From an uncultured Acidobacteriaceae bacterium (GTDB lineage Bacteria; Acidobacteriota; Terriglobia; Terriglobales; Acidobacteriaceae): DNA of 42,484 bases. Under the pieces are notes generated by a model that did not search any database, had not been told where the DNA came from, and saw only the letters and a list, made by a program, of their open reading frames with translations. The translations under genes and the position numbers were made by a program. Of the stretch, positions 1 to 8,687 are shown piece after piece. Numbering within the stretch: the first letter of the stretch is position 1; each line of letters begins with the position of its first letter. Location of the stretch: contig CAIVDV010000074.1 of NCBI GenBank assembly GCA_903904755.1, positions 1-42,484 of the forward strand, in the 5' to 3' direction.

Positions 1-143
1 CAGTTCCAGCACACCAACAAGAGGAAACCAAACTCTCAGAACCAGACACTCGATGGGAAATGATGACTACACCTCGATGGTCTCGCTAAAAAATGCCTGG
101 TGATCACAGTCGGCAAGCTGTGGTGAGAAATGCGGGTTAGCCC

Positions 144-824
144 TCAACGCAGCGTCTGGACAAAGGCCCGCAGCCCGCTCGCCAGAATCTGCACCCCAAT
201 GCAGAACAGGATGAACGAGGACAGCCGCATCAGCACTGTTGTGCCCGACTTGCCCAGCATCGTCGTCGCCGCCCGCGCAAACCGGTAGCAAATGTACACC
301 AGCCCGCAAATCACCACGCAACCCAGCAGGGATGCCGCCAGTATCAGCGGCGAAAAGAAGCTCGTCGCGTGCAACTGGGTCGGCATGTGCGCACCCAGCG
401 CCACCGCCACCGCAATCGACCCCGGGCCCACCGTAATCGGCAGCGTGTAGGGGTAGAAAGCCTGCGCCAGCACCTCCTCCGGGTTCGCCGTCGCGTCAGA
501 ATCCTTGTGCGCGTCCTTGTTCAGCAGGTTCCAGCCCGCCGCCGCCACAATCAGTCCGCCGCCAATCTGCACAGAGTACAGCGCAATCCCGAAAAACGAC
601 AGAATCTTGCCGCCGCACAGCATCGACAGAAACAGCAGAAAAAAGCTGTAAACCGCAATCCGCTTGGCCAACCGCCGCTGGAATGGCACATCCAGCGCGC
701 CCACCATCGCCTGGAAGACCGCCGCCGAGCCAATCGGGTTCACAATCGGAAACAGTGCCGCCAGCACCAGGCCTGAGGCCTCGAGAACTTCCAGTATGGC
801 GTCGTAGAAATCGTGCAGATTCAT
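144..824 (-). CDS. MarC/SnatA-type integral membrane protein
   Basis: This 226-residue protein consists almost entirely of hydrophobic segments, about six predicted membrane helices. It carries the family's early FPIVNPIGSA loop (around residues 25-34) and the later YPYTLPITVGPGSIA loop (around residues 123-137). These two Asn/Pro/Gly-rich re-entrant-like motifs are the hallmark of the MarC/SnatA family (UPF0056) of the inner membrane. The length is usual for the family (about 200-220 residues). Some members, such as SnatA, move small amino acids; for MarC itself the old link to multiple antibiotic resistance is not supported, so the substrate is unknown. The start is the ATG read at 824. The gene stands alone, with 90 bases to the receiver gene upstream on the same strand. 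Family assignment is firm; function is not. Confidence 0.88.
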   Translation of the reverse strand: MNLHDFYDAILEVLEASGLVLAALFPIVNPIGSAAVFQAMVGALDVPFQRRLAKRIAVYSFFLLFLSMLCGGKILSFFGIALYSVQIGGGLIVAAAGWNLLNKDAHKDSDATANPEEVLAQAFYPYTLPITVGPGSIAVAVALGAHMPTQLHATSFFSPLILAASLLGCVVICGLVYICYRFARAATTMLGKSGTTVLMRLSSFILFCIGVQILASGLRAFVQTLR

Positions 825-914
825 TGGTTAGCCTGATGGTTTGGATGCGCGGACACAGCCCAAAAGCTGCATCTCCTCGCCCGGAAACAGAAAAACCGTG
901 CGCAGCCGTGCGCC

Positions 915-1334
915 TCAGGAAGCCTGCGCAATGGAGCAGTCCAGGTGCGAACTCCCCGCTTTCCGCGGCCCACGCTTGCGCGCGCTCATCACCCGGATGC
1001 GCTCCAGCAGGTCAGCCGACGAGCAGCATCCCTTGCCCAGAAACGCGTCCGCGCGGTGCGGCCGCTCCCCGGCACGTACCTGGTCGCTCACCAGAATCAT
1101 CGGCACATCGTGCGAAATCTCCTTCAGCCGGCCAATCAGCGCGTTCCCGTCCATCTGTGGCAGCCCCAGGTCCGTCAATACCAGGTCAACTGAGCTGCTC
1201 GAAAAAATCTGGATTGCCTCCTGAGAGCTTGCCGCCGTCAGCACACGATACCCGCGTGTCTCCAGGAAAAACTTGCGAATGCTGAGGGTTTGTTCGTTGT
1301 CGTCCACGCAGAGAATCGTTTTCTTTGGCCGCAT
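915..1334 (-). CDS. Stand-alone response-regulator receiver protein
   Basis: A single CheY-like receiver domain fills this 139-residue protein; there is no output domain. The acidic pocket is Asp11/Asp12, the phospho-acceptor is Asp55 in LVLTDLGLPQMDG, the switch residue is Ser83 and the conserved Lys is Lys101. It is expected to take a phosphate from a histidine kinase and act by protein contact in the cytoplasm. No kinase lies nearby. The open frame continues about 50 codons further upstream, but that extension has no receiver features. The ATG at 1334 starts exactly at the domain (MRPKKTILCVDDNE) and has an AGGAG about 11 bases upstream (1346-1350), so I chose it. The tail after Lys101 is basic (SARKRGPRK). 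Partner and pathway cannot be told from the sequence. Confidence 0.85.
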   Translation of the reverse strand: MRPKKTILCVDDNEQTLSIRKFFLETRGYRVLTAASSQEAIQIFSSSSVDLVLTDLGLPQMDGNALIGRLKEISHDVPMILVSDQVRAGERPHRADAFLGKGCCSSADLLERIRVMSARKRGPRKAGSSHLDCSIAQAS

Positions 1335-1894
1335 ATCAGAGGGTACTCCTGAAAAATTTCTGGTCCGGAGAAGCCTCCGGGCCGGGTCTTGCCGGTGGTT
1401 GTAACCGCTGCGTTGGGGGGATTGCCACTGGCCCGGCATGGGGCAAGCGGCTTCCGGTGCCGGGCAAAGCACTCCCTGCGAAGACAAAAGTCTCCTCTAC
1501 GGGCCATCTGGGTGGCTCGCGGGGTGGTACCTTCCGGTCCGGAACTATCCGGCTTGAGCTGCGGTGAACCTTGGAGCCGTACTCCCGGCAGGGATGTAAT
1601 TTCGCCTGGCCCGGAATCTCTCTGGGAAAGAGTTCCATGGCAGGCCGCATCCTGGGCGGGGGGTCAGACAGCGTTCCGAGGTTCGAGTCCGATGAAATCT
1701 ACCGTTGTGGCGTTCATCCCTGGAGGATGGTTGGCGTCTCAACGCTTCCCGAGACTAAGCGGGGCGAACCAAGTTCGCAATAGGGAAGATAGGGCGAAAT
1801 CACCTCAAAAATTTACTTGATTTTTTTGATAAAGCGGTAAACTCCCCGCTTTGCATGGGCTTGCAGCCCTTTTCGCCTGTTGAAAGCGTGTGCA
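1335..1894. other. 560-base intergenic region, no recognised gene
   Basis: This gap separates two minus-strand genes (PhzF-like upstream, receiver downstream). Open frames on both strands are short, low in complexity and show no family motif. An A/T-rich patch lies at 1801-1835, just downstream of the PhzF-like stop, in otherwise GC-rich DNA. A GGTTCGAGTCC stretch at 1680-1690 looks like a tRNA T-arm, but its flanks do not pair. I see the ribosome-binding site of the receiver gene at 1346-1350 and nothing else I can name. A long 5' leader or small RNA is possible but unsupported. Confidence 0.4.
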
Positions 1895-2839
1895 TCACGG
1901 CAGGAAAAGCCGGCCCATTGCCACGAGAATGGTGCTTCCTCCCACCCGCACTTCGCCTGTCCGCAGCTTCTCTGCCCCGTCTTGGGACATCCCATCGCTC
2001 AACCGCCGCGCACTCAGGTACAAATCGCTCGGCCGCTCCATCTCCACCCCCTGGCGCAGGTGAATCGTCTCTCCAGAGGCCACCGCTCCGTGCCCCACCA
2101 GATAGCTGATCGCGCATCCCGCAGCCGACCCCGTCGCCGGGTCCTCGCCCCCATGGAACTGCATCCGGGCCCGCCAGGTGGGCTCCCCCGCCTCCGTTGA
2201 CCCCGTGGGCCCAAGCACATAGAACCAGCGCGCTCCGCGGGCCCGCAGCCACGCTGTCGCCTGCTCCTGCCGCACATCCAGCTTCCCCAGTGCCTCGGCC
2301 GACCGCAGCGGCACAATGGCAAACGCCGTGCCCGTTGAAACCACCTGCGGCGGCAGCGCCGGGTCCAGCGCCTCCAGCGGCAGCCCGGTCAACTCCGCCA
2401 CCGCTGCCGGATCCAGCACTTGCCCAAACACCGGGTCGCGCTGCGTCATCTCTGCCGTCACCGGCCAGTCTTCTCTCCGCTTCTGCTGCCGGAAAACCAC
2501 CGGAATCGGGCCCACATGCAGCGCCAGCCGCAGCGTGTCGCCCACCAAGGTCTCCGGTGCCAGGTGCCGAATCAGGCTCGCCGTCCCCAGCGTCGGATGC
2601 CCGGCAAACGGCAGCTCTTCCTGGGTTGTAAAGATGCGCACCCGCACCCCCTCCAACGCCTCAATCTCAGCCGCCCTGCGCTCGACAAACGTCGTCTCTG
2701 ACAGGTTCATCTCCCGCGCTATCGCCAGCATCTCTGCGGTCGTCAGCGGTGCGGGCGGAAAAAACACAGCCAGCGGATTGCCGGTCAGCCGCTGGTTCGT
2801 GAACACGTCCAAAACGAAGTAGTCGAGTGAGTTGTCCAT
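1895..2839 (-). CDS. PhzF-family epimerase/isomerase
   Basis: The protein has 314 residues and is a full-length member of the PhzF (phenazine biosynthesis-like, diaminopimelate-epimerase fold) family. The N-terminus DYFVLDVFTNQRLTGNPLAVF is typical. The catalytic acid is expected to be Glu48 in NLSETTFVE. The second lobe carries the EDPATGSAAGCA loop near residue 228, which corresponds to the substrate-binding GSAAG signature. The fold is a pseudo-dimer of two similar halves, and the enzyme is cytosolic. No other phenazine genes are present, so it is probably one of the many PhzF-like proteins that isomerise an unknown small carboxylic acid, not a phenazine enzyme. The ATG at 2839 is the family-consistent start. 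It shares strand with the TIGR02206-type gene upstream (63-base gap), so the two could be co-transcribed. Confidence 0.88.
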   Translation of the reverse strand: MDNSLDYFVLDVFTNQRLTGNPLAVFFPPAPLTTAEMLAIAREMNLSETTFVERRAAEIEALEGVRVRIFTTQEELPFAGHPTLGTASLIRHLAPETLVGDTLRLALHVGPIPVVFRQQKRREDWPVTAEMTQRDPVFGQVLDPAAVAELTGLPLEALDPALPPQVVSTGTAFAIVPLRSAEALGKLDVRQEQATAWLRARGARWFYVLGPTGSTEAGEPTWRARMQFHGGEDPATGSAAGCAISYLVGHGAVASGETIHLRQGVEMERPSDLYLSARRLSDGMSQDGAEKLRTGEVRVGGSTILVAMGRLFLP

Positions 2840-2902
2840 GGGTGCCTGCCTGGGGAAGTTGGAGTGCTTCGAATCGGTGCCAGTTTCATCCGTGGCTCGA
2901 TT

Positions 2903-3610
2903 CTAATTTGCCGCCTCTTCGATCCCGCTTGCAACCATCGCCGGAGCCTTGCGGAAGGGAAGCCACAGCAGCAGGAAGCACCCCAGCGCCACTGGCTCGC
3001 AGGCCAGGATGTACCACGGCCACGGTCCCAGCAGATCCAGTGCTGAAGCCGTCGGCGGCTTGCTCCGCAAAAACATGTAGTCCGTGCCGAACAGCGCGTC
3101 AAAACTCCCCACAAACAGCGCGAATCCATTCAACGCCACCATCGCCCGCAGCAGCGAACCCGGCCGCGGGCGCGCCAGCCCGCTCCAAACCAGAAACAGC
3201 GGCCCCGCCACCAGCAACCCGTGGTCCACAAAGTACTGCACCGCGCGGAACAGCGACGGCTCCTGCAGATTCGGCGTCAGCAGCGCCTGCGTTGCCCCCG
3301 CCACCGCCAGGTACCACACAATGTCAAACACCGCGGGCTTCACAGTCAGCATCGCCACCACCACCAGCCACAGCGAGGCATCGCACAGCTCCAGCGGCAC
3401 ATGGCCCGGAAACATCTTTTCCCCGTGCAGGAATGGTTCGCCATAGTAGGCAATCGTACTCGCCACCAGCGCGGCGGCCAGCCCATAGCGGATTCCCCGC
3501 GACTCCGCCCCAAGCCTTCGTTGCCACGCCGCCAGCACCGCAGCCAGCAGCGGCACCGCCGCCACTATCAGCAGGTGAACCATTCCGAAAAGGTGAAGGC
3601 CGGGGGGCAT
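2903..3610 (-). CDS. TIGR02206/YwaF-type integral membrane protein
   Basis: The protein has 235 residues with about seven hydrophobic helices. Features of the TIGR02206 (YwaF-like) family are visible: HLFGMVHLLIVAAVP at the N-terminus, the PLELCDASLWLVV segment in the middle, and a C-terminal block with YMFLRSKPPTASALDLLGPWPWYI. The last motif, a short loop ending in GPWPWYI before the final helix, is very typical. It should sit in the cytoplasmic membrane. The family has no established function. The start is the ATG at 3610. It lies 63 bases upstream of the PhzF-like gene on the same strand, and 175 bases separate it from the divergent gene at 3786. Confidence 0.85.
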   Translation of the reverse strand: MPPGLHLFGMVHLLIVAAVPLLAAVLAAWQRRLGAESRGIRYGLAAALVASTIAYYGEPFLHGEKMFPGHVPLELCDASLWLVVVAMLTVKPAVFDIVWYLAVAGATQALLTPNLQEPSLFRAVQYFVDHGLLVAGPLFLVWSGLARPRPGSLLRAMVALNGFALFVGSFDALFGTDYMFLRSKPPTASALDLLGPWPWYILACEPVALGCFLLLWLPFRKAPAMVASGIEEAAN

Positions 3611-3785
3611 CTCAGGGCTCCGGGTTCAGGCCAGGCAGGCGTTTGCGTTTGCGGTTTGGGCCTGCCGGGGGTTGCTCGGCATTGTAGATGTCACGGCCCG
3701 CTCCGGGTCAAGAACGCTGCCATCCACCCCTCGATTGACCTTCCGGCCAGGGCAAAAATCCAACTCTCCGGTAGGATGGTGGAAG

Positions 3786-4859
3786 ATGTTTTCGCTCATC
3801 CAGATGCTCTTCCGCAAGACTTACTGGCAGATGCTGCTGCGTCGCGCCACATGGGAAGAGGCATGGATGAGCCTGATGCGCGCCCACAAAGACCGCCGCG
3901 CCCGCAAGCACCTGCTGCGCGTCCTTCTCCTCGCAGCCACCCCCGTCCTCGTCGGCCTCTGGCTCATGTGGGTCATCGGCAGCGGTGCGCTCATTCTCAT
4001 CCTCATTCTGGTGCCCATCTGGTGGTGGCAGTTACGCCGTGGCCGCCAGGCGCAGGAATCCGCTCCCAGCATCGTTCCCCAGGCCACCGCCCGCCGCGAA
4101 CTCACTGAGGAGGAACTGCGCCCCGTCCGCGAATTCCTCCGCCAGATGTCTCTCGTCTATGCCGCGATGGTCGACCGCGCCGGCACCGAAGGATTCCTGA
4201 AGCAAAAGGAGCTTCCCGAAAACGTCGAAGTCATCGCCCGCCGCGTCTACCTTGACCTGCTGAAGAGGGAAAACCTTTGGGATCGCCTGGATCGCGCCGA
4301 CCGGGAGGCCATGATGATGCCCGACGGCCACTGGGAGTGGCGCCAGATCAACGCAGTCGCGATCGGTCTCGAGCCTCTCCGCCTGATGCGGTGGATGTTG
4401 CGGGTCGATTTCTACCTGCCCTTCATCGGTCAGCAGCTCAAAGGCGACTTCACCATCGCTCACGAGCTGGTCAAGGAGCCGGAAAAGCTCGTCGCCAGTG
4501 ACACCCTGGTCAGTGTCACCTCCGTAGAAAACGCCCGCGAGGCCGCCATGCAGTACTACCTGCGCGGGCTGGCCGAGGAAATCACTCGCGGATACCGCGA
4601 GCCAGTGGACGAGAAGCAGCGCGCCTGGGCGCAGGGAGTGGTGGATGCGCTGGCCGGCAAGCAGCATGAAGACCTGGTGCTTGGCAACGAACTGGTCAGC
4701 GAGGCCCAGAAGCAGCAGTTGGAGTGGGCAACGCTGCTCGCCTACAACCGCTACCACTTCCTGGGCTGGGCCCTGCGCCTGATGAGCGGCGAAGCCCTGC
4801 CGGAAACTCTTCCCCGCGTCAGCCCGGAGCCCCGCGTGGAAGAGGAAGAGCCAGCCTGA
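3786..4859 (+). CDS. Two-helix membrane protein, possibly DUF4272-like
   Basis: This protein of 357 residues has a short basic N-terminus and two adjacent hydrophobic segments (about residues 45-90), followed by a large soluble, mainly helical domain. The soluble part contains HWEWRQINAVAIGLEPLRLMRWMLR; the Trp-Arg...Leu-Arg-Trp layout faintly recalls DUF4272, but the match is by eye only. The C-terminus ends in a run of Glu (VEEEEPA). An upstream in-frame ATG at 3672 would add 38 residues of low-complexity sequence. I prefer 3786 because it begins the amphipathic MFSLIQMLFRK segment and follows a purine-rich stretch. The gene ends 2 bases before the stop of the convergent oxidoreductase gene, leaving no room for a terminator. 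Function unknown. Confidence 0.65.
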   Translation: MFSLIQMLFRKTYWQMLLRRATWEEAWMSLMRAHKDRRARKHLLRVLLLAATPVLVGLWLMWVIGSGALILILILVPIWWWQLRRGRQAQESAPSIVPQATARRELTEEELRPVREFLRQMSLVYAAMVDRAGTEGFLKQKELPENVEVIARRVYLDLLKRENLWDRLDRADREAMMMPDGHWEWRQINAVAIGLEPLRLMRWMLRVDFYLPFIGQQLKGDFTIAHELVKEPEKLVASDTLVSVTSVENAREAAMQYYLRGLAEEITRGYREPVDEKQRAWAQGVVDALAGKQHEDLVLGNELVSEAQKQQLEWATLLAYNRYHFLGWALRLMSGEALPETLPRVSPEPRVEEEEPA

Positions 4860-4861
4860 GC

Positions 4862-6028
4862 TCACAGTTCCATCTGGAAGACCTTCGCCTGCTTCTGCGC
4901 CGTCAACACCAACTCGGTCGCCAGCAGTGCCTGCGTCTGGTCCTGTGCAATGTGCGTGCGGTTCACCACGTCGGCCACAAACTGCGGCCCAAACGGCAGC
5001 GGCACCTGCCCGCAGTCAATGTACCGCGCCCCTTTGCCATCCACCAGGAAGAGGTGATTTCCGCCCGGCCGCCCCTGCACGTCAATGTACTTGCGGAGCT
5101 CAATGTAACCCTCCGTCCCCAGCAGGAAGAGCCGCCCATCGCCCCACACGCCCAGCCCGTCCGGCGTAAACCAGTCCACCCGAACATACCCGAAGCCGCC
5201 GTTTCCGTGCAGCATCATGTCGCCAAAATCCTGGAACTTCGGCTTGTCGGGGTGGTGTACATTCGCCACCTGGCTGGCTGTCACCTCTGCCTTCGTCGAG
5301 CCCGTGTAATGCACAAACTGGTCTGCCTGGTGCGAGCCGATATCGCACAGAATCCCGCCAAACCGGTCGTAATCCCAGAACCATTCCGGCCGGGTCGCCG
5401 GGTTGATTTTGTGCGGCGCAATGTTCACCGTCTGGATCACTTTGCCAATTGCCCCCGAGTGCACCAGGTGCCCGGCATAGACAGCCGCGGGAACCTCCAG
5501 CCGCTCTGAGAAGAGAATCCCGAAGATCCGCCCCGTTTCGGCAATTGTCTTCCGCACCTCAGCCAACTGCTCCAGTGTCGTAATCGCCGGCTTGTCCGAA
5601 AGAAAATCCTTCCCGTGCCGCATCACCCGGATACCGAGTGGGGCGCGCAGATAGTTGATTCCCGCCGAGGCCACCAGTTGGATGCTCGGGTCCTCGAGAA
5701 TCTGAGCCTCGGACGAGGCCACCTGCGTGCCGGGGAACTGCTTGAGGAACTCAGCCACCTGCCCCGCCTGGTTCGCATAGACGGCCACCAGCTTGCCGCC
5801 CCCGCGAATCACTGCTGCCGTTATCCCGTAGATGTGGTTGTGGTCCAGGCCGATGACGGCAAAGCGGATGGAAGCGGTTGGGAGGACCGGCTCAAGATGC
5901 GCAATCGCAGGCTGTTGCATTGCCGGCGCGGCATATAGCCCCTCGGCGGGGGAGGGAATCGCAGACAGCAGGCCGGCTGTGCCCAGGGCCTTCAGCAGAT
6001 TGCGGCGGTCGGGGTTGGTGGGGTGCAT
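4862..6028 (-). CDS. Tat-exported Gfo/Idh/MocA-family oxidoreductase
   Basis: The 388-residue product begins with a twin-arginine signal (DRRNLLKALG, then a hydrophobic stretch ending near Ala-Glu-Gly-Leu-Tyr-Ala-Ala), so it is probably exported folded with its nicotinamide cofactor, as glucose-fructose oxidoreductase is. The Rossmann part opens with FAVIGLDHNHIYG. This departs from the usual GxGxxG and puts two His residues at the cofactor turn. The catalytic Lys of the family lies in DKPAIT, and the second-domain signature is GGILCDIGSHQADQF with its Asp and His. Members oxidise or reduce sugars and inositols. It faces a GH2 gene across a 226-base divergent promoter region holding a LacI-type operator-like site. 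A role in periplasmic sugar oxidation fits this context; the substrate is unknown. Confidence 0.85.
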   Translation of the reverse strand: MHPTNPDRRNLLKALGTAGLLSAIPSPAEGLYAAPAMQQPAIAHLEPVLPTASIRFAVIGLDHNHIYGITAAVIRGGGKLVAVYANQAGQVAEFLKQFPGTQVASSEAQILEDPSIQLVASAGINYLRAPLGIRVMRHGKDFLSDKPAITTLEQLAEVRKTIAETGRIFGILFSERLEVPAAVYAGHLVHSGAIGKVIQTVNIAPHKINPATRPEWFWDYDRFGGILCDIGSHQADQFVHYTGSTKAEVTASQVANVHHPDKPKFQDFGDMMLHGNGGFGYVRVDWFTPDGLGVWGDGRLFLLGTEGYIELRKYIDVQGRPGGNHLFLVDGKGARYIDCGQVPLPFGPQFVADVVNRTHIAQDQTQALLATELVLTAQKQAKVFQMEL

Positions 6029-6121
6029 TCAGAGCCTCCTGCAGACGGTCGGCCCAGGGCCTCCGTCCTCTACCTCAGGAGAATATCGCAGCTCGGGAGT
6101 GCAGCGTTTCCGCAGCAAAAA

Positions 6122-6133
6122 GAAAACGATTTC
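6122..6133. promoter_or_regulatory. LacI-type operator-like palindrome
   Basis: GAAAACGATTTC fits the LacI/GalR-family pattern GAAANCGNTTTC exactly. It lies between the divergent oxidoreductase (start 6028) and GH2 (start 6255) genes, about 120 bases upstream of the latter. Such regulators commonly control sugar genes. No LacI-type regulator is encoded in the window, so the assignment rests on one motif and its position. Confidence 0.4.
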
Positions 6134-6254
6134 ATGGTTCTATGTCCGATGCGTTAAGATTCCATCCGAACCGCCCTGCTCCACTCAGCCAGACCAGTTT
6201 CGGACCGCGGACGGATTCGCTACCGACTTTCGCATTCAGAGAGGGACTTAAGGT

Positions 6255-8549
6255 ATGGATCGGCGAGATTTCCTGAAAACTACCGGTGCGGTCGTGGCCG
6301 CAACCACAGTGGGTTTGCCCGCAGCCGCTTACGCTGGCGAGGCTGGGCGCGGGCGCACCGTCCTCGGCATCAACCGCAACTGGCGCTTCAGCCCCAAGGT
6401 CAACCCAGACGCCCGTGCCAAGGCCTTCGACGACTCCTCTTTCGAGCGCGTCACGGTGCCCCACACCAACGTCGTCCTCCCCTGGCACAGCTTTGACGAG
6501 CAGACCTACTGCTTCACCTCCACCTACCGCCGCAAGTTCAAGCTGCCCCCTGAGGCCCGCGGAAAGCGCGTCTTCGTCGACTTTGAAGGCGTCATGACCG
6601 CTTCCACCGTCTACATCAACGGCGAAAAGCTCGGCGAATACCGCGGCGGCTTCACCCCGTTCAACTTCGAGCTGACCAGCCACGTTGATTTTGAAGGGGA
6701 AAACCAGCTGGTCGTCGAGGTTGACTCCAGCGAGCGCGCCGACATCCCTCCCTTCGGCTTCGAAATCGACTACCTCACCTTCGGCGGCCTCTACCGCGAA
6801 GTCCAGCTCCGCATCGTCTCCCAAAGCTTCATCGAAAACATCTTCGCCCTGCCCAAAGACGTCCTTACCGACCACCCCTCCGTCGACGTCCAGGTCTTTG
6901 TCGAAGGGGCCGCGGCCGCAGCCAAAGCCGGCATGACCCTCGAAGTCGCCCTTTTTGACGGCGACCGCCTCATGGCCCACGCCACCGGCGGGGTTCTCGA
7001 TGGCGAATCCCAAACCATCTCCCTCGAAAAATTCGGCGGCATCGCCCTCTGGGAACTCCGCGCCCCCAAGCTCTATCGCGTTGAGGTTAAGCTTCTCCAC
7101 GGCGCGCGCATCGTCGACAACGACCATCGCCGCATCGGCTTCCGCGAGGCCAAATTCACCCCGCAGGGCTTCTCCCTCAACGGCAAGGTCATCAAGCTGC
7201 GCGGGCTTGACCGTCACCAGACCTTCCCCTGGGTTGGTCAGGCCATGGCCGGCCGCGCCCAGCGTCAGGACGCCAAGGTCCTCCGCAACGACCTGCACTG
7301 CAACATCGTCCGCACCTCGCACTACCCCCAGTCCCGCCACTTCCTCGACGCCTGCGACGAAATCGGTCTCCTCGTCCTCGAAGAAATCCCCGGCTGGCAG
7401 CACATCGGCCCCGTGCCGTGGCAGGACATCGCCGTCGACAACGTCGGCCGCATGATCCGCCGCGACTGGAACCACCCCTCTATCATCCTGTGGGGCGTCC
7501 GCATCAACGAGTCACTGGACAGCCACGACTTCTACCTCCGCACCAACGCGCTGGCGCACAAGCTCGACACCTCCCGCCAGACCGGCGGCATCCGCTACTT
7601 CCAGGGATCGGAGTTCCTCGAAGACGTCTTCACCATGAACGACTTCGGCTGGCCCCTGCAGAAGCCCAACCACCCGCTCTACCTCAACACGGAGTTCGTG
7701 GGCCACACCTACCCCACCAAGACCATCGACAACATCGAGCGCCTGCGCGAACACACCATCCGCCACGCCCGCATCCACGACCAGCTCGCATCGGATGCAG
7801 GCTATGCCGGCGGCATCGGCTGGTGCGCCTTTGACTACAACACCCACGCCAACTTCGGCTCCGGCGACCGCATCTGCTACCACGGCGTCATGGACATGTG
7901 GCGCGAACCCAAACCCGCCGCCGGCTTCTACCGCTCCCAGTGCGATCCCGAAGAGGAAGTCGTCCTCGTCCCGGCCTTTCACTGGGCCCGTGGCGACGAA
8001 AACATCGGCTTCACCGCCGCCCTGGTCTCCAGCAACTGCGACCACCTCAAGTTCTACGTCAAGGACAAGCTGGTGGCCGAGGTTGACCCCGACAAGGCAC
8101 AGTTCCCCAACCTCAAGTACGCCCCCTTTACCGCCCATATCGGCGGCAAAATCGATCCCTGGGGCGACCTGAAGGTTGAGGGCTACATCAAGGGTGAGCT
8201 CCGCATCACCCGCCGCTTCAGCGGCAAGGGGCTCGACCAGAAATTCACCGCAACTCCCGATGACCGCGAACTCATCGCCGACGGGGCAGACGTCACTCGC
8301 GTCGTCCTCCGCGTGACCGACGAGTTCGATGCCATCCGCCCCTTCTCCGCAGACCCCATCCGCTTCGAATTGACCGGCCCCGCGACGCTCATAGGAGACA
8401 ACCCATTCGTCCTGCAGGGTGGGCAGGGAGCTGTCTGGATTCGCGCCGGGGAAGAGGCCGGGCCGGTCAAGCTCACCGCCCACCACCCCACGCTCGGCAA
8501 GCAAACCGTCGAGCTCACCCTCAAGCGTGCCGAGCCCGAGCGAGCCTGA
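6255..8549 (+). CDS. Tat-exported glycoside hydrolase family 2 enzyme
   Basis: This 764-residue protein starts with a Tat signal (MDRRDFLKTTGAVVAATTVG, cleavage near AAAYA). The GH2 order follows: a jelly-roll sugar-binding domain (about 35-190, with VDFEGVMTASTVYINGEKLG and GGLYREVQLRI), an Ig-like domain, a TIM barrel (about 300-590) and C-terminal beta domains. The expected acid/base is Glu419 in NHPSIILWGVRINES. The usual Gly-Asn-Glu is altered here to Ile-Asn-Glu. The likely nucleophile is Glu480 in LNTEFVG. Family members hydrolyse beta-galactosides, beta-mannosides or beta-glucuronides. Exact specificity cannot be read, and a beta-galactosidase label would be a guess. A GAGGGA about 9 bases before the ATG supports this start. 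It is followed by GH20 on the same strand, 138 bases away. Confidence 0.87.
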   Translation: MDRRDFLKTTGAVVAATTVGLPAAAYAGEAGRGRTVLGINRNWRFSPKVNPDARAKAFDDSSFERVTVPHTNVVLPWHSFDEQTYCFTSTYRRKFKLPPEARGKRVFVDFEGVMTASTVYINGEKLGEYRGGFTPFNFELTSHVDFEGENQLVVEVDSSERADIPPFGFEIDYLTFGGLYREVQLRIVSQSFIENIFALPKDVLTDHPSVDVQVFVEGAAAAAKAGMTLEVALFDGDRLMAHATGGVLDGESQTISLEKFGGIALWELRAPKLYRVEVKLLHGARIVDNDHRRIGFREAKFTPQGFSLNGKVIKLRGLDRHQTFPWVGQAMAGRAQRQDAKVLRNDLHCNIVRTSHYPQSRHFLDACDEIGLLVLEEIPGWQHIGPVPWQDIAVDNVGRMIRRDWNHPSIILWGVRINESLDSHDFYLRTNALAHKLDTSRQTGGIRYFQGSEFLEDVFTMNDFGWPLQKPNHPLYLNTEFVGHTYPTKTIDNIERLREHTIRHARIHDQLASDAGYAGGIGWCAFDYNTHANFGSGDRICYHGVMDMWREPKPAAGFYRSQCDPEEEVVLVPAFHWARGDENIGFTAALVSSNCDHLKFYVKDKLVAEVDPDKAQFPNLKYAPFTAHIGGKIDPWGDLKVEGYIKGELRITRRFSGKGLDQKFTATPDDRELIADGADVTRVVLRVTDEFDAIRPFSADPIRFELTGPATLIGDNPFVLQGGQGAVWIRAGEEAGPVKLTAHHPTLGKQTVELTLKRAEPERA

Positions 8550-8687
8550 GTCCAAACCCAACCCCTGCCACACCGGGCGTCCTGTTTTTCCGGGGCGCCC
8601 ACGCCTTTTGGACTGGTGAGACGCTGGGGATTTGGAGTAAAGTGGTGATTACTTCGGGGCAAAACAATCAGAAGCGGGAGTAAACTC

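Noticed and set aside
1680-1690. tRNA T-arm-like sequence GGTTCGAGTCC
   Set aside because: The flanking bases do not form the 5-bp T-stem, and no acceptor stem, anticodon arm or CCA end can be fitted around it.
1895-2839. Phenazine biosynthesis gene
   Set aside because: PhzF-like by family, but no other phz genes are present, so a phenazine role is not supported.
6132-7475. Minus-strand open frame of 447 codons across the GH2 start
   Set aside because: Antisense to conserved GH2 domains and without recognisable features.
8571-8610. GGGCG...CGCCC hairpin after the GH2 gene
   Set aside because: The stem is only 5 bp, the loop is T-rich and no T-tract follows, so it is too weak to call a terminator.
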